From Cryptomeria japonica (lineage: Eukaryota; Streptophyta; Pinopsida; Cupressales; Cupressaceae), in the NCBI RefSeq assembly GCF_030272615.1, contig NC_081409.1:470076573-470140572 (forward strand): a stretch of 64,000 nucleotides of DNA, in the 5' to 3' direction. Positions 1 to 11,117 of this stretch are shown piece after piece. Positions within the stretch are counted from its first letter, which is position 1. Each line of letters begins with the position of its first letter. Both the position numbers and the translations under genes were made by a program. The notes beneath the pieces are model-generated. The model searched no databases. It had not been told where the DNA came from and saw only the letters and a program-made list of their open reading frames with translations.

Positions 1-28
1 GAGATTGGTTGGTCCAATAATCAATGAC

Positions 29-726
29 CTATCTTTTTACATCTTCAAAAATTATATCTTTTCTAGGAACCCTACAAATATTTACCCAATTCTTTTCAAT
101 GTTTTCATCCAACATATTTCTCTTCCTAATGTATCTTTGAACAATTCTTCTAGATACATGCATTAATTGAGAAATTGCATTAACTTGTTTTCTACGAGTC
201 AATTCCTTACTAGTAATCATAGTCATCAATTCTCTACGTGCAACACTTAAATCAAGACCTCGACTTGTGTTCTCAATACAATTTAATGCTTCTTGTAAAT
301 TTCCAATTATAGTTTCTTTTACTAATGTATCAGGATAACTTTTCTTATTACCAACACCCAACAACTCCAAAATAGGCTTCATTTCCCTTTTCCTAAATAA
401 CTTAGCAAATAATTGTGCTCTCCCAATAATAGACTTATTTTTAAAATAATCATCCCATAATTTCTTACAATGCAATTTTTACTTTGCTTTCAGGTATCAT
501 ATCTTTAGATGGAATTTCATTGAAAAGACTATCTTCATCCATTTCCATCAAATTTTCCATACCAGAAAAAAAAATCATCTCGTACCTAAGTAGATGTTTC
601 TTGAACATCATCAGGTTGATCTTGAACAACAACAACAGATTGTTGTTGACTACGTTTTGTATGACCTTTCATCTTATCATCCCTTTTACGATCATACAAC
701 CTTGATATAGTCCTCTTATTCCCCAT
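29..726 (-). pseudogene. Decayed ORF with HTH-like segment, possibly transposase-related
   Basis: I do not recognise this gene with certainty. On the minus strand an ATG at 726 opens a basic segment (MGNKRTISRLYDRKRDDKMK) that ends at a TAG near 588. After a further stop and a frame change, a 148-codon open frame runs from 475 to 29. Its C-terminal third (residues about 95-120) reads ISQLMHVSRRIVQRYIRKR. That resembles the recognition helix of helix-turn-helix DNA-binding domains, as at the N terminus of plant mariner-like transposases. No DDE/DDD catalytic core is visible; the frame ends at 29, close to the window edge. A transposase fragment is one possibility and a lineage-specific unknown protein is the other. 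The 148-codon frame has no ATG at its start, so it is an internal piece of a longer ancestral frame. Confidence 0.35.
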
Positions 727-2571
727 TGCAAAACATATTTAGATCTTCAAAATTGTGTGCTTTGAACCTAAAAACAAAACATGCAAATATGCAGATCTTC
801 AAAATTTAGTTCTTTGAACTAAAAAGGTTATATATCTAATTACTTTTCCTCGGTTCTTAACAAAAAAAATGTAATTAGTGAAATGTATAAATAATTTTGC
901 ATTCTTAAACTTAACATGTGTAAATTTCATCCATTTAGATCATTTGACTTGAAGTCCAATTTTTATAATTTAGAAAATGAAAAAATAAGGCTCAAGAAAT
1001 TTAGGAGCATTGATACAAAGTAAGAAATTAAGTATACTTCAATTAGATACATTTGACTATATGCAATGTACATATGAACATGATTTAATAAAATTAATTG
1101 CTTGAAATCACTTAGCTAACATATAGAGAATTTGAGTCAAGTATTAGGAAATAAAATATAATATAATTCAGTACTAAATAGTGTTGGAGATATGACCAAT
1201 TAATGGTTATCGTGGTATCGCAATGACTAAAGAATATGGTTAATCTAAAAAATATTTAATTTCCAAAAAAAATCTAATATTGTAAATTAAGCATGATTGA
1301 AAAAATAATTTAAAATAACATACTTGGAAGAGGTAGATGCCTTCCAAAAAAAAATTTAAAATCTTTGCCCCTTTACAAAATTAGAAATATTCGCCCCTTT
1401 ATAATGTTCCTACTCGCTCCAAAATGCCACTTTATTTGAAAAAACAAATAATTTTTTGCAAAAATAACTTATTATTTTCGCACTTGATTGTTTTGGTTTT
1501 TTTAATGGGAAAAATAATTCTTTTTTATATGTAGTTCAAGCGACCGGTCATGTCGGCTGGAATGGTTCCGACCGGAACACTTTTGGTCGAAACGCTTCCG
1601 GACAACGGCTTATGTGGAATGCCAAGTGGCAGCCACATCAACAAAAATGATGATTTTCTCAAACTTGTCACTTCTGCAACAAAATTCAATAGGTAAATTA
1701 AACATTAAAAAAAATTTAAAATACCCTTTTTAGAGATCAAAGTCATGATTCTACTCATATAATTTTTTTAATGTTTTGATTACATTTAATATATAAAAAA
1801 TTAAAAATACTACAACTAGAAATACTTTTGTTCGATAACAAGCTGCTTTGAGAAACAAAACAAAAATATCGAATCACTTCAAAAAAAATTGAAAAAAATA
1901 TGGTTCACCAGAAGAGAGAGTCTTCTCAAAAAGAGTATTTTTAGTTTTTGGATTATTATAAATTGAATAGACAAATTGTGGTGGGAGACAAAAACTATCA
2001 AATTATGGTGTATTCGACTTCCAAATGCTATTACAAAGAAAATATACATAAAAAATTATTATTTTTTTTTTATGTACTATATAAATATGTGATCTATAAC
2101 GGATATCAAAACGAGAAAAAAAAAAGTTGATTTACATTTTCTTTTGAGGTGGGAGCCAAACCCCCTATTTTTCAACAATAAAAAAATGGACTTTACAGCT
2201 AAAAAAACATATAAATTATTGAATTTTTTTTTTTTGAAAAATAGTAGACTTAAAACAAATGTTACACATTTCATCAGTTTACATCATCTTCAAATTCAAA
2301 ATGCAAATGACACTTTTATGGCGACGAAATTGAACAGTTATTGTTGTGTTAGCCTTTTCCTTTGTAAAAGTGTGACACAAGTTTGCACTTTTACCCACCA
2401 TTAAAATGAGGCACTAATGTCACCCTTTTTAATTTACAACAACCCCTCATGTATCTGATCTGCAAGATATGGAGAAAAGTCATAAATTACTGCAAAATGG
2501 GGATACTAAATCTGAATCCCCATGTGCATACATGCCTTTGGGATTACTGTGCCTGGGTGGAGACCTAAAAT
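727..2571. other. AT-rich spacer, no gene seen
   Basis: I see no coding region or RNA gene here. The stretch is strongly AT-rich with A and T runs; short open frames between 1948 and 2404 are composition artefacts. A GC-richer island at about 1534-1630 contains repeated CGG/CCG triplets (GACCGG, CCGACCGG, TTCCGG). It has no recognisable terminal repeats. Confidence 0.5.
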
Positions 2572-3204
2572 CTAACACAGTGTAAAGAATGTAGCCCTGA
2601 AATAATATGCAAAAGAACCAATTGGAAAAGTCTCTTCAACGCTTGGGCCAATATAATATTGAGTGTTTGTTGCCTTAGCCAAGTGGGATGGGAGAAATAT
2701 TTCTCTGATCATATACCTTGTCTTTTCATACTTCTTCAATTTCTCCAAATCAATGGGTTTTAGGAGAGCAAGGGACTCATATAAATAAAAAACCTTTTGA
2801 AATTCCTCTCTTGTGATAGACAACAAAACTTCTCCCTCATTTCCTCTTATGACCCTTAGAATAGGGTCATATCTATCTGCAACTAATCTGAGTAGGTCAA
2901 CATTCATGAATACATTAGGCACCACCAATTTACCCAAGTCATACTACCATGCCTATGAAAGTGGGGTTGGTAAATTCCTTTGACCAAACCATAGCCTGAA
3001 CATATTTAGCCCTGACATCAACACCTTTGCATCTGATATCTTGCAGGCTTTGTCAGCTAAACCCTCCCCTAGTGTTTGTCCATGTGCAAAAGTCTACCCC
3101 TGGTAATTGTCATTTGTTGAGGGATTCAATTGGTCCAGGAAATAATCATAAAGATTTTTCTTCAAGTATTTTGTCTGTCCCAAATGATTTCTCTGAGGTG
3201 CCAT
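2572..3204 (-). pseudogene. Unassigned ORF (211 codons) with in-frame stops
   Basis: An ATG at 3204 (start MAPQRNHLGQTKYL) opens one frame that stays in register to a stop at 2572. It is broken by an in-frame TAG after about 37 codons and two more TAGs just before the 121-codon C-terminal part. No frameshift is needed. The C-terminal part contains DLLRLVADRYDPILRVI, ITREEFQKVFYLYESLALLK and a Lys/Glu-rich segment. I do not recognise the family. The layout, an acidic-basic helical protein without catalytic motifs, resembles ORFs carried by conifer LTR elements, but no LTR was found around it. The AAACCCTAG-type sequence just upstream of the ATG resembles a plant 5' leader. It could be a retroelement accessory ORF or a decayed lineage-specific gene. 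Confidence 0.45.
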
Positions 3205-4589
3205 CTCTTAAACTAGGGTTTCTAGTATAGTTTTTTGAATTGGGAAGGAAAAGACTAGGGATAGCATGAAATTTAAAATGCAACAACAATTTAGGAAAAT
3301 TTTCACCTTTCTCTATCTAACCTCTAACCCTAGAACAATTTATAACTCTTTCCCTATGATTTTCATGCAATTCACAGCTTTAATTGCTTTAAAACAGATG
3401 AAAAAGCCTAGATGAACTTATTACTTTAATTACACCAGAAAACCCCAATTTTGTACTACAAGAAGTCATTGAAATCTCCCTTGGCTCTAGGATCGCTCTT
3501 TGATCTCTTTTGAATGCTTTGGTGATTCAAAATAACTCAAAAAATGCATTTAATTATTTTTTAGAATGAAGAGTCACCATCCTATCCGCCATTACTACTC
3601 GTGCGAGTGTAGAAATGACTCCATTTTACATTTGAATAAAATTTGAATCTCAACCATTGATCATTTCCGCGCTGGGAGATCGCACAAACCACATTGGTCA
3701 ATCTGACATTGACTATCATATGTGGAAAGTGGGCTCATCAAAAGGTATGACGTAGCACATCCAGCTCCCTGCCATCTCACCGCCATCTCATCGCGGTTAA
3801 TCGGTCCCACCATCGGATTACCTCAGACTGCCTTGGACATGTGGAATCATCTCATGATGCTGCGATGATTATCCTCCTTGTATCTTCAACCATGGGGTTC
3901 TGAGAACTATCAGATCTACTCAAACTTTATCCTCCTACCACCCGACCGCCAACCTTACCTGCTTAACCATCATACACCCTTTTTATTGTGATTAAAACAT
4001 CATCGTCCATTTAATGCATGTGCAAATTGAAAAGTTTTTAGTAGCTTGATCTTTAGTAGTTAGATATCAGCATAAATAATAAGGCTCAAACTTAGGAAAA
4101 ATTAAAATTCTCACCAATAAAATATTAAAAGGGGAGCCACCTAGGATGATAGGATAGACATAACATTGGGAGATAAAGAGGACTTGACCACTAGGTAGAT
4201 AGAATAAAATGTGCCTGACTTAGGAAAATAAAAAAGGGTCATCCAAGCAAATTAATACCTAGGGGAAAGACATGGCCCCTTCAATGATAAAATAACCCTC
4301 AAACCTAAGTGAAAAAGGTAATGTAGAATTAGAACAAATTTAAGGGTTTAACAACAAGACTTAATAAAAAATGCATAAACCCTAAACCCTAAGCTTGATG
4401 GAAATAACTAAGAGCACAATTAATTTAAAATGACCAAATTTTTCACGAGAACATCAAATTTTTTGTTGTCATTTTGTAGGACTATCACCCCTCTCAAACA
4501 CAAAGGAAGATTGTGGCTTCACCATAATCTCTCCAACCATTGGAACGGTTGGCACTACCCATTGGGCAAACAGGGTCAATTTTGAAGAT
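3205..4589. other. Spacer with possible leader of the minus-strand ORF
   Basis: No coding region seen. The first 250 bases may be the 5' leader of the minus-strand ORF ending at 2572. A GC-richer patch lies at about 3580-3960. Two telomere-type CCCTAAA units lie near 4376-4392, too few to be more than chance. The chromovirus 5' LTR would be expected at the right of this stretch but I could not find it. Confidence 0.4.
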
Positions 4590-4661
4590 GAAATCGTGGT
4601 GACAAATCTGTTTACCAACAAAAATACATCTAAAGAAGATGTAGAAGAAGCAATAGGTCAA

Positions 4662-5474
4662 GATTAGGGTCGATTGTTGAAGGCCATTTCCTAGATTGTG
4701 AAGAGACCCAAAATTGAAGTCTCTAATTTTTCCAAAAATATGAACCCAGAAGAGTTGATCAATTGGATAAATGAGTTGGAGGAGTATTTTGAATATGAGA
4801 TAGAGGACCTAGATCGGGTCAAGTTTATGAAAACAAAGCTGAAAGGTCATGAAAATATCTGGTGGAAAGAGGTCCAGCTAGAAATAAATTGGAGAGGAAA
4901 GGGGGAAATTACCAGATGGGATCGAATGGTTGAGAAGCTGAAAAAACAATTCATTTCAATGGACTATGAGTTGGATCTATTGAAGAGGTTGCAAGGGTTG
5001 AAGCAAGTCTATTAAGGAGTATATAGAATAATTTTACAAGATAATTATAAGAATAGGCCATGCAGAGGCTAACAAGGAGAAAGTCACCCATGTTATCTTA
5101 ATGGGTTATGACCAAGTATTCAAGAGGACTGGAGTTTGGTCAGAATGGCCAATATTGAGGAAGTATAAATTTGCATTGAAAGTGGAGGAGAAACTAAATA
5201 AAAGATTTGAAAGCAAGCAAAAAGGGAAAGACCAGGGTGGCAGAGGTGGTGGAAGATCCTTTGGAAATGGAATAAAAATCATAAGAAAAATGATGATGCG
5301 GGTACCAACCAAAATCAAAAGGGTGATAATTTTTATCGCTCCCATGATCAAAATAATGGTGAACAACAAGGAAGATGAAGGCCTGGACAAGGGTCTAGGA
5401 GAGAAGGTTTTAGAGGAACCTGTTTCTAGCATGGAGAAGAAGGGAATAGAGCCTATGAATTTACACAACACCAA
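4662..5474 (+). pseudogene. Chromovirus gag (capsid domain, degenerate zinc knuckle)
   Basis: The frame carries the retrotransposon capsid signature: NMNPEELINWINELEEYFE, then a segment with IWWKEVQLE, WDRMVEKLKKQFI and DYELDLLKRLQGLKQ, as in plant chromovirus Gag. It reads openly from before 4698 to 5015, then changes frame. The 5200-5300 part is Gly/Arg/Lys-rich (KGKDQGGRGGGRSFG), typical of the RNA-binding linker. A CCHC knuckle is recognisable at about 5416-5460, but several ligand positions are changed and it contains a stop. The reading is cut at 5479 by a solo LTR and continues as protease at 6417. Capsid domains like this assemble the virus-like particle. The first clear codons have no ATG, so the true start lies upstream. 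Confidence 0.8.
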
Positions 5475-5539
5475 GGAAGTGTTGGCATATGGACACTCCA
5501 ATGAGACATTGTGTGTGATTGAAGGTTTTGTCATTGATG

Positions 5540-5710
5540 GCAACCTTGCAATCCTATGGCACTAGCAAGACATTATACTGGCAAAGCATTACACAGGCAA
5601 CCTTGCAATCCTATGGCACTGGCAAGACATTATACCGGCAAAGCATTACATAGGAAACCTTGCAATCCTATGGCACCGGCAAGACATTATACTAGCAAAG
5701 CATTATTCAA
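5540..5710 (+). repeat. 57-bp tandem repeat, three units, inside solo LTR
   Basis: Units at 5540-5596, 5597-5653 and 5654-5710 begin GCAACCTTGCAATCC (GAAACC in the third) and differ at a few sites. The unit is 19 codons long, so an open frame runs through all three by arithmetic; I do not regard it as a gene. Further CACCGGCA-like partial units continue to about 5810. Confidence 0.9.
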
Positions 5711-6368
5711 ACAAGACAATGCACCGGCAACAACAAGATCAATCTACACTGGCACCAACACAGAAGATGTACACCGGCACAGAAGGAAATATGTATACCG
5801 ACACAGAGGCTGACAGGATTTTTGATATGTATTATTTTGTTTATTATTGTAAGCTGACTTGGCAAATTGTAAAATGACTCTTGTATATAAAAGAGATCAT
5901 TGTAGTCATTTGTAGGATATGGATAGGAAGGATAATAAATTATAAGGCAGACCTAATGTGTGAATTGTAGGTCAAGGGTATAAGTAAAGAACAGAGCAAG
6001 AACCGGTACTGAATTTGGCATTGAAGATGCTATTGTAAAGCAGTACAGATCATTGGATTTGCATAATCCTCATTGTAAGTCAGTGTGACTTCTTATTGAG
6101 CAGTGTGCTCTAGGCAGTTGGCCTTCCTACATGTGCAAGCCCCTATTGTAAGTAATATTCTCTTATTGGCCAGTAAGTGAATATTGTGGTTCACAAATCC
6201 CACCGAGGTTTTTCCCACACCAGGTTTCCTCGTTAAACATCTTGTGTTATGGTGTTATTTTCATGTGGATGTTTTTGATTATGTTATTTACATTAATTCT
6301 TGCACGCCGGTATACTGTTACTTTATGTTCTGCATATTCAGTTTTAAGAAAATTACATTACTGGTCAG

Positions 6369-6399
6369 ATACTGATTCACCCCCCCCCCCCTTCAGTAT
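6369..6399 (+). promoter_or_regulatory. U5 hairpin near LTR end
   Basis: ATACTGA (6369-6375) pairs perfectly with TCAGTAT (6393-6399) around a C-rich loop, 17 bases before the LTR end. The same loop with a different stem recurs in other LTRs of the window. Confidence 0.7.
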
Positions 6400-6416
6400 A
6401 TGTGGGAACCCTAACA

Positions 6417-7007
6417 GGAAGGACATATGGAAGGAATGAAGGCCATGCACGGGTGGCACATGCAGACGAAGAATCTCAGTCTAAACATTTTTATGATGAT
6501 GAAATAGGAGAGGCCCTAATTATCAACAAAACCCTAATGAATGAGGAGAAAGAACTAGATCAAAAGAAGAGTTTGTTTCACACTAGATGCAAAGATGAAA
6601 ATGAGTGTGGTGATGTGACCATTGATAGTGGAATCATTGATAATCTAGTGTCCGAAGAGATGGTTACAAAGTTGAAGCTAAAGAGAGAAAGACATCCACA
6701 GCCGTATCGAATAGCTTGGTTGCAAAATGACCACCAAGTTCTAGTCAATGAGCAATGTTTGGTAAGATTTAAGATTGGTAGTTACCATGATGACGTACTG
6801 TATGGAATCATACCCATGGATTCATGTCACATGTTGTTAAGGAGGCCATGGAAGTTTGATAGGCGCGTTGTTCATCATGGCTATGCTAACACTTATACCC
6901 TAACAAAGGATGGAGTTAGCCATAAGTTGAAGCCCTTGAAGGAGGTGGCGAAAAAGGTATGTAGTAATGCCAAAATATTTTTAATAGATGGAAGGCATGA
7001 AACATGA
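6417..7007 (+). pseudogene. Chromovirus aspartic protease
   Basis: After the solo LTR the frame encodes TIDSGIIDNLVSEEMVTKL, the retropepsin active site (DSG), followed by PQPYRIAWLQND and CHMLLRRPWKFDRRVVHHG. These are conserved in plant chromovirus proteases. The enzyme would cleave the Gag-Pol polyprotein in the particle. This frame is open to 7007 without a stop, the best preserved segment of the element, but its upstream connection to gag is cut. CHMLLRRPW differs from the usual DACHILLGRPW at a glycine position near the flap, so activity is doubtful. Pol continues in another frame from 7012. Confidence 0.82.
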
Positions 7008-7011
7008 ACCT

Positions 7012-7371
7012 ATGTGTTTTGTTTTAATTCCTAGAGTGGATAAAGAAGATAGCAAAGAGGTGCCTATGGAAGTTTCTAGTTTGTTGAGTGAGTTTCATGA
7101 CATCATGTCTATTAATGTACTTGAGGGTTTACCACCTGTGAGGAAGATCAGTCATTAGATTGACTTGATCCCTAGAGCCAGTTTGCCAAATAAGGTAGCC
7201 CATAGAATGACTCTAGCTGAAAATGAATAGTTGAACTAGTAGGTTCAAGAGTTATTGAGAAAAGAATTGATCTTAGATAGTACTAGCACCAAAGAAGAAT
7301 GGAGAATGCAAGATGTGTATAGACTCTAGGGCCATAAATAAGATAAAAATCAATAGGTAGGCAGAACATGA
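7012..7371 (+). pseudogene. Chromovirus pol: protease-RT linker and RT N terminus
   Basis: Fragments such as EVSSLLSEFHDIMS, EGLPPVRKISH*IDLIPRASLP, NKVAHRMTLAENE and VQELLRKELI match the linker and start of reverse transcriptase in plant chromoviruses. Several in-frame stops interrupt it, and frame changes occur around 7290-7330. The segment ends in the region where a PIPRMDD-type motif would follow, at the left edge of the 3.7-kb insertion; reverse transcriptase resumes at about 11120. Confidence 0.72.
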
Positions 7372-10300
7372 ATGCACATACCACCTCTCCTAAAAAAGCA
7401 ATCAACCTTGAAAGATTAATAACCCCAAGATCTTTGTAGTTGGGTTATGACAGTGTTGGGTAACTTGGTGTCTGACGTAGTTGTATTTGTTAAGGGGCAT
7501 ACTAATTATAAACTTTCTTATTTATTTGCATAAGTTAGAAAACAAAACTAAAACTAAACTAACCGATGAAAAAGAGAAACAAAATGCAAGAAGATAATGA
7601 ACATTCAACACACTTTCAATTTAATAATATCAACTAAATTTGGAGGACATTGGAACATTCATACGATAACATGCAAATTGTTAATTTAACATATTAATGA
7701 AGCTAGATTTGATGAAAAAATACTAAACCACATTAACATTAACATCAATCACCATAAACATGCACAGATTGAAGCAATGGAAACATAGCTCTCTCTAGAT
7801 TCAGGAAGTTGAGTTGAATAAAATGGATACCAAACATGCATCATATGAAGGAAAACAATTGAAGTAAACAAGAAATAAAACTAAGTTCATATATTCGCCT
7901 ATGAATGAGGACAACTATTCAATAGATCTGTCACATTGAATGTTTGATTTTTGTTTATACCAAATTGCTCCTAGCTACACTAAGATGAAAAAAATATAAT
8001 GGAAAAAGATCTAGAATGACCTTCAACCAACTTCTAGAGTTTTTCCAATTCTAAACTATCTCTAATTCTAAACTCCTAGTTTTGAAGATTCTAATTTTAG
8101 GGTGTCTAACCCTTTTACAATGAGCAATCAACTCCATTTTATAACAATTTTCTAGAAAATCCCCTTTTTGAAACAACGGATCAAAGCCTCAATTTGTGCA
8201 TGCAAGCAGTACAAATCAAATGAATATCCCCCTTAAAACTCCAAAATGAGCTTTAGTTGACAATGCTGACCAATCTTTGAAACAACAGCTTCCCAATTGT
8301 GACACTGAGTCTGCTCCAGTTGGACAACACCTTGCACCTCTAGTCTTGCTAATATTCAATTTTGACTCCAACTTGACTCCTAGTTTTACTTTTTGTTCAC
8401 TTTTGAATGCATTTTGGATCTGCACATTAAGATAATTGTAATCAATTTATTTCCTAAAATGTGCCAATCTATTTTATAAATTCATAATTTAATATATAAA
8501 AAAGCTAATTTCATTGTGAATTTAACAATTTAAATCTCTTAAATTAAAAAAGAATATTACAAAAGGATTTAAATTATTATAATAAAACTATTAAAATTTA
8601 AAATTAATTAAAATTCAATAAAGAAATAATCCCTTCATTATTATTCAATTTGTCATGGTGGCCCCCATCTTCCACTTTCCCTGCAAAGGAAAAAATAAAA
8701 CACAATTAATTTTCATCTAGAAGGGAAATGGATTTAAATCAATAGATATTTTTAATCTAAATAGGGGGTTTAAATCCATTTTATTTTAATTGACCTTTTG
8801 CTAGAACAAAAGCCATCACATTTTAAAATATTTCAAAGAAAATGAATAAAAACAAATAACATTCAAACACTTAAAAGCCTTGAACATGGAAAGTTGAAAA
8901 ATTGAAAGCTTTGAAAATCAAGCATCCTATGTAAATTCGTGACTTTCCATGGATTGCTTTAATATATTTTACTAGATTTCTTTCTTCTTTTGACCCTTGA
9001 ATTTGTCATGTATTTATTTCTATTGTTCTTATCACCCTAATTTGCAACATGTGTTTCGATATTGGAATACCCTAATGTGCTGGTTCTTGTCTCATTGGTG
9101 CAAATTTGCTTAGTACTACTCAACTCTCTTTGCACCATATTCCACCAATACTCATTCCAACACATTTGTGCATCTATATACTTGACCAAGTGTGAGTTTC
9201 TTACTCACTTTGATGCCATAGCATTGATCTTGTGCCCTAACTCGCTGACTCTACTTATTGCTTCACATTGAAAAGTCATTAATTTCATATCTGTTTGATG
9301 TGAGTTGTTTTCCATATGCTATACTTAGTCTCATGGATGTTAAAATAATTTCTTCTTCTTCTTTTCACTATGCAACTCTTTCTTCATGATGGATCTTTCT
9401 TCTTTGCGATATTTCCAATGTACGACTTTGTGAAAGATTATCATTGTTTTGTTTACATTCCTAAAACTTTGGGGTGCATATTTTCATTGCTCCATGGATG
9501 CCTTTGGCTGATTTTTGGTCTACACAATTGAGTCAGCCTCTGGTATTGTTGTGTGTTGTTATCTATTCCTCTTTGCCCTAATTCAAGCCCTTATAGGTTT
9601 ATATCTTTCAAGGCGACCCTTTTGCATTGTTTCTCATCACATGCATCTTTTGCCACTCTAAAATCCCGAAGATTCACTGCTCTTTCTACGTTCGTATCAC
9701 TCAACACCCTAGAACTCCAGGGTAGTTTACTTCATAGCTTCGTCCTCCGGATTTCGGGATTGAGGGCTTTCACAATTTGGAAATTTGCCATGTTCTGGTT
9801 TTCATGGTTTGTATCTTTTGGAGCCTTATTAGCCCAAATCTTGTCTTCTTGAGGGCTTCAGGGTCTCAGACTCCAAAGCTCCCATTATTTATTTAGAATT
9901 AACACTATTATTGACTCTAATTTTAGAATTCAAATTTAAATTTATCTAATCTTTAATGCTCTAAAATCCAAATTGAATTTAAATAAAATTTGGATTCTCA
10001 TAGAAGACTAATTTAAATTATGAAATTATAATTAATCTTTTAACGTAGTTTAATTTAAAAATTTGTTAAACTTAACTTTAAATATTAAAATATATATCAA
10101 ACTTATATTAATATTTCAAAATGTTTAAATTGAAAACATTTTTTAAAATATTAATGTGAGTTTTAAATAATTTTAATATTTAGTCTTAAATTTAATAAAC
10201 TTTATAAATCCATATTTAAATTTATTTAGTTCTCAATGTTATTACTTTTTTTTGCATTTTTAAGGATTTTTCAAAAAAAAAATAAATTTCTTTCAAATTT

Positions 10301-11117
10301 TTCAATTTTATTTGAATTTTTGGCATTTTATGATTTGTAGGGATTTTGTGTTTTTCACTTTTTAGGGCTTTTGGGGTTTTAAAATTTTTTAATTTATTTT
10401 TGACGATCTTTTAAACTCTATGCTAACCACGACCAACCAGGCAAATGACAACAAAGTGACAATGAGCGAAAACATGAACAAGCAACAACAAGATGATGAC
10501 AATGACCAACAAGAAGACACAATGTGAAAATGAAGATGCACAAGCAACAAAATGCAACAACACAAAAAACAAAATACGTGCAAGACAACCAAAGATGAGC
10601 AATGAACATATGACAACATGAGACTCTGAGGCACACAAACAACTTTGGGTTTATGGGATCCCAAGGTTCTAGACATCAAAAAAAGAACGACCTCAAAACT
10701 TTGAAGTTTCGAAACTCTGAAGAAGGGAACAAACAAAACAAAACAAAGAGAGAACCTAGGATTTTGGAATTCTGGGATCCCAGGGCTCCAAGAAGAAAAC
10801 ACAAGACTTCAAGACTCCAGGGATCTAGAGTTTTGAAGTCAAAGAGAAACCAAAGAAGGGACACTTAGGGATTCTGGGATCTCGAAGTTCCAAAGTGTCA
10901 AAGTGGAAAACAACAAAGACTTCAAGGTTCCAAAATCTTGAAACTCCAAAGTCAAACAAAGCAGAAGAAATAGAAAGAACAAAATGCACTTCAGGATCTT
11001 GGGAACCGAGGGTTCCAAAGTGCGAACAAAAAGAAAACATGATGAAAACAAGGCAAAGAAGAAGGGGCACCCTAGCTTGGGAAGCAAAAAGTTGGGGTGT
11101 GTTATAATGCAGGGCAT
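7372..11117. mobile_element. Non-coding 3.7-kb insertion in the chromovirus RT
   Basis: Chromovirus RT stops at about 7371 and resumes at about 11118, so the intervening 3,746 bp are foreign. AACATGA occurs at both edges (7365-7371 and 11118-11124) and may be the target duplication. The ends (ATGCAC...GGGCAT) are not the usual TG...CA and I see no direct terminal repeats, so the class is uncertain. It may be a solo LTR or a non-autonomous element. The interior is AT-rich to about 10400. No protein family is recognisable; open frames between 9062 and 11151 on both strands are low-complexity. Confidence 0.55.
10640..11090. repeat. Diverged short-period repeat region
   Basis: Variants of GGGATTCTGGGATC, GACTTCAAG and GTTCCAAAGTG recur irregularly, for example at about 10767, 10866-10900 and 10991-11020. 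Similar ATTTCGGGATT and ACTCCAGGG pieces appear near 9710-9760. This looks like an old tandem array. The hydrophobic minus-strand frames over it are a by-product. Confidence 0.45.

Larger units (their letters stand above)
5480..6416 (+). mobile_element. Solo LTR of a Ty1/copia-type element
   Basis: The 937-bp block starts TGTTGG and ends CCTAACA and is flanked by the 5-bp duplication GGAAG (5475-5479 and 6417-6421). The host chromovirus reading resumes directly after it, so this is a clean insertion. A TATA-like TATAAAAG lies at about 5887. The conserved GTTTTTCCC...CCAGGTTTCC motif lies at about 6209-6234. A 7-bp stem with a C-rich loop at 6369-6399 precedes the 3' end. No internal domain is present, so it is a solo LTR left by recombination between two LTRs. 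Confidence 0.93.

Noticed and set aside
484-705. Plus-strand frame of 73 codons
   Set aside because: Antisense shadow of the minus-strand ORF start at 726-588.
1948-2404. Short frames in AT-rich DNA
   Set aside because: Composition-driven; they read through poly-A/T runs and overlap on both strands.
4376-4392. Interstitial telomere repeat (CCCTAAA)
   Set aside because: Only two units, within chance expectation for AT-rich plant DNA and 5' leader-like sequence.
5556-5813. Open frame over the 57-bp repeats
   Set aside because: A repeat length divisible by three keeps the frame open; it lies in a solo LTR.
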